Of a stretch of 64,000 nucleotides of DNA, positions 61,835 to 64,000 are shown piece after piece. Every line of letters begins with the position of its first letter. The stretch's first letter is position 1. A model generated the notes under the pieces. That model had not been told where the DNA came from. It saw only the letters and a program-made list of their open reading frames with translations, and searched no databases. Source of the DNA: Sporolactobacillus spathodeae (GTDB lineage: Bacteria; Bacillota; Bacilli; Bacillales; Sporolactobacillaceae); contig NZ_JAFBEV010000015.1 in assembly GCF_016908935.1 (NCBI RefSeq), positions 1 through 64,000 on the forward strand, in the 5' to 3' direction. The translations under genes were made by a program, and so were the position numbers.

Positions 61835-62671
61835 GTGGCAAATTTGGCCATTCAATTAATTTTCAGCGATATTGACGGGACGCTACTTCAGTCGGATCAT
61901 CAGATTAGCCGCCGAACAGCAGGGAGCGTTCATGCCTGTTCTCAACGTGGCATTCCATTTATTCTTGTCTCTGCGCGCATGCCAGGCGGAATTCTCCCCC
62001 TACAAAAGGTACTCAACATATCTGATCCGGTTGTCTGCTACGGTGGCGCGCTGATTCTCAGTGGCGAAGAAGCGAATGGCAGCCGTCGCATTCTTTTTCA
62101 GCGGCCGCTTAGAAGGGACGCTGTTGAGAGTCTTCGCCATTTGCTTCAAAGTATATTCCCTGACATTTGTCTTACCCTATATAGTTTCAATCGTTGGATT
62201 GTTAGCGATCCATCGGACTCATGGGTAATCCAGGAACAGCAGATTGCCGGCACACCATTTGAAACATATTCTTCCATTTTGGAAAATAAATTACCACCGA
62301 TTCATAAAATCCTTTGTATGGGAGAGCCGGAACAAATCACACGGCTGCAAGAATTGCTGGCTGAAAAACAGTTGCTGGCAAACAGCTACAAATCCAAGCC
62401 TACTTATCTGGAGATCACAGACATCTCGGTGAATAAATCTTCGGCTGTTGCCTTCATCTGTCACTATCTCGGTGTGGCACGTGAGCAAACGATCGCTTTC
62501 GGCGACAATTATAATGATATCGACATGCTGCAAGCGGTTGGTACAGGCATTGCAATGGCCAACGCGCCGATACAAGTGCAGAAAGCGGCGGATCAGACAA
62601 CAATGTCCAATGACCAGGATGGAATCAGTCACGCGCTTGAAACGCTCGGCATCTGTCCCTCTTCTCTATGA
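61835..62671 (+). CDS. Cof-type HAD-superfamily phosphatase
   Basis: 278 residues. Motif I LIFSDIDGTLLQSD, motif II ending PFILVSAR, C2 cap, then FGDNYNDIDMLQAVGTGIAMANAP (motif IV). GTG at 61835 has AGAGGGGAT upstream. Cof-type enzymes dephosphorylate sugar phosphates and related metabolites. Only distantly similar to the minus-strand HAD at 57516-58352. Downstream of the DeoR gene, possibly cotranscribed. Confidence 0.9.
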   Translation: MANLAIQLIFSDIDGTLLQSDHQISRRTAGSVHACSQRGIPFILVSARMPGGILPLQKVLNISDPVVCYGGALILSGEEANGSRRILFQRPLRRDAVESLRHLLQSIFPDICLTLYSFNRWIVSDPSDSWVIQEQQIAGTPFETYSSILENKLPPIHKILCMGEPEQITRLQELLAEKQLLANSYKSKPTYLEITDISVNKSSAVAFICHYLGVAREQTIAFGDNYNDIDMLQAVGTGIAMANAPIQVQKAADQTTMSNDQDGISHALETLGICPSSL

Positions 62672-62802
62672 ATCAAGAGCGTGTTGGCCATCTTTGTCCG
62701 CACGTTTTATTTTATTCGAACCCTTCATCACACAGATTAAATCACGCACAAAGCCATCGTTCGTCGTCTCTTCACAATTTTTCCATACTTTTATGCAGCT
62801 TG

Positions 62803-62819
62803 TGTGAACATTTTAACAA
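62803..62819. promoter_or_regulatory. Rex-like operator upstream of pflB
   Basis: Read on the minus strand TTGTTAAAATGTTCACA fits the Rex pattern TTGTTAANNNNTTMACAA closely. Rex releases DNA when NADH rises and controls fermentative genes such as pflB in Firmicutes. Confidence 0.6.
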
Positions 62820-62836
62820 AATAGACACACATCGAA

Positions 62837-62850
62837 TGTAAACGTTTTCT
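62837..62850. promoter_or_regulatory. cre site upstream of pflB
   Basis: TGTAAACGTTTTCT matches TGWAANCGNTNWCA in all but the last base. A -10-like TATAAT (about 62860-62865) follows, so CcpA could act on the pflB promoter. Confidence 0.55.
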
Positions 62851-63130
62851 TTTTATTATATATAATAAAATTGTACTTAATAGCTTTACGTTTTTTCATT
62901 AAGATCAGAAATAGCCAGCCACTGAAACAACAAATCCTCTGCCGAACCGCTGACAATAATAGTCAATCCGATCTATTCAAAAGCTGCTTGGTTTGATAGA
63001 CTTAGCGTTGTCAAAAAAATTTTTTTCAGAAGTTGTTCGGCACGAATAACAGGGCTATGCGTATTCTGATTTTAAAAACAAATAGAAGCAGTCGCCCGGT
63101 GATTGACCCATCTTAGAGGAGATGAAAGAG

Positions 63131-64000
63131 ATGCAAGCAGTTGCTGAAGGAGCAATCGACAAGTCGGCATGGGATGGTTTTGTACCTGGAAACTGGCAAC
63201 AGGAGATCAACGTTCGTGATTTTATTATTAGAAATGTCAGTCCGTACACAGGTGACGAGTCTTTTTTAACCCCCGCAACGAAGGCAACAGACGCACTTTG
63301 GCGTCAAATTCTCGATCTGAGCGAAAAGGAAAGGGAAAAAGGCGGTGTCCTTGACTTGGATACCGACATCGTCTCGACAATTACTTCACATAAACCTGGC
63401 TATCTGAATAAGAATCTGGAGAAAATCGTCGGCATTCAGACTGATCAGCCGTTTAAACGGTCGCTGATGCCTAATGGCGGCATCCGGATGGCACGTCAAG
63501 CCTGCGAATCTTATGGCTATAAAATTAACGAAGACATCAACCGAATTTTTACGGATTATCGCAAAACGCATAACCAAGGCGTATTTGATGCGTATACAGA
63601 TGAAATGCGGATGGCTCGGCACGCTGGTATTATCACTGGACTCCCCGATGCCTACGGCCGAGGCCGAATCATCGGCGATTATCGCCGGATTGCGCTCTAT
63701 GGCATCGATTTTCTGATCGAGCAGAAAAAAAAGGACAAACAAAATACCAGTCAACAAATGACTGAAGAAAATATTCGCCTGCGTGAAGAACTATCCGAGC
63801 AGATTCGTGCTTTGGAAGAGATTAAAAAAATGGCCGCAAGCTACGGCTTTGATATTTCAAAACCGGCTGTTAATGCCCGCGAAGCTTTCCAATGGCTTTA
63901 TTTTGGCTACTTGGCATCCGTTAAAGAACAGAATGGCGCTGCAATGAGTCTCGGACGGACATCGACGTTCCTTGACATCTATATTGCGCGCGATTTGGCT
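63131..64000 (+). CDS. pflB: formate C-acetyltransferase (pyruvate formate-lyase), N-terminal part
   Basis: The first 290 residues of a protein that runs off the window; the full enzyme is about 750. Recognisable PFL segments: [25 protein letters not shown] near 23, [15 protein letters not shown] near 110 and [30 protein letters not shown] near 160. Converts pyruvate and CoA to acetyl-CoA and formate without oxygen, using a glycyl radical further downstream. AGAGGAG is well spaced for ATG 63131; the ATG at 63122 touches it. The leader of about 260 nt carries no structure I recognise. Rex-like and cre sites lie upstream. Confidence 0.95.
   Translation, partial: MQAVAEGAIDKSAWDGFVPGNWQQEINVRDFIIRNVSPYTGDESFLTPATKATDALWRQILDLSEKEREKGGVLDLDTDIVSTITSHKPGYLNKNLEKIVGIQTDQPFKRSLMPNGGIRMARQACESYGYKINEDINRIFTDYRKTHNQGVFDAYTDEMRMARHAGIITGLPDAYGRGRIIGDYRRIALYGIDFLIEQKKKDKQNTSQQMTEENIRLREELSEQIRALEEIKKMAASYGFDISKPAVNAREAFQWLYFGYLASVKEQNGAAMSLGRTSTFLDIYIARDLA

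Overview
The window looks like chromosome from a low-GC, endospore-forming Gram-positive of the Bacillales. Evidence: a tricistronic GerA-type germinant receptor, an alpha/beta-type SASP with a sigma-G-like promoter, the sporulation gene yhaL, teichoic-acid export genes, LiaFSR, CssRS, TrpP, CsoR, and Bacillus-type riboswitches, operators and cre sites. A fermentative trait shows in pflB behind Rex- and CcpA-like sites. A member of or near the Sporolactobacillaceae is a guess; no rRNA or species marker is present. I see no prophage, CRISPR array, tRNA or complete IS.

Layout. 1-545: three tandem copies of a dispersed repeat. 0.6-5.1 kb: metK (SAM riboswitch), pckA, ytkD and an fbpA-like gene. 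5.7-7.3 kb: tagGH. 7.5-11.6 kb: a spore germination receptor operon with a small two-helix protein in front. 11.6-13.5 kb: ydjO, a DUF402 gene, a GNAT gene and a tiny ORF whose ribosome site lies in a hairpin. 13.5-16.3 kb: glcDF. 16.5-19.6 kb: csoR-copA-copZ. 19.6-21.0 kb: aspA. 21.35-22.50 kb: a 55-unit, 21-bp minisatellite, the strangest object here. 22.7-27.8 kb: glpP and glpFKD with a cre/promoter and two GlpP-type leader terminators. 28.4-33.8 kb: SGNH hydrolase, aldo/keto reductase, YitT, MFS, LysR. 34-35.8 kb: two TerC genes behind a yybP-ykoY (Mn) riboswitch. 35.8-38.2 kb: liaFSR. 38.5 kb: ferritin-like gene. 39-57 kb: a block ordered much like the Bacillus ecs/prsA/yha region (ecsAB, hit, trpP, ytxH, prsA, yhaL, yhaM, yhaN, yhaO), with ampS, ypmS and the cssRS secretion-stress system built in. 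57.5-62.7 kb: two HAD phosphatases, SASP, carbonic anhydrase, a cold-shock gene, a candidate structured RNA and a DeoR regulator. 63.1 kb to the end: pflB, cut by the window edge.

How it fits together. Carbon control appears repeatedly: a CcpN-like site on pckA, a perfect cre over the glp promoter and a cre plus a Rex-like site before pflB. Envelope and secretion quality control also cluster: tagGH, liaFSR, prsA, cssRS, ecsAB.

The intergenic space is colonised by one repeat family (about a dozen loci in 64 kb). Some copies carry a GCCAAGTCC hairpin at one end and others carry terminal inverted repeats like a MITE. The minisatellite sits inside one copy, and another copy truncates a small gene.
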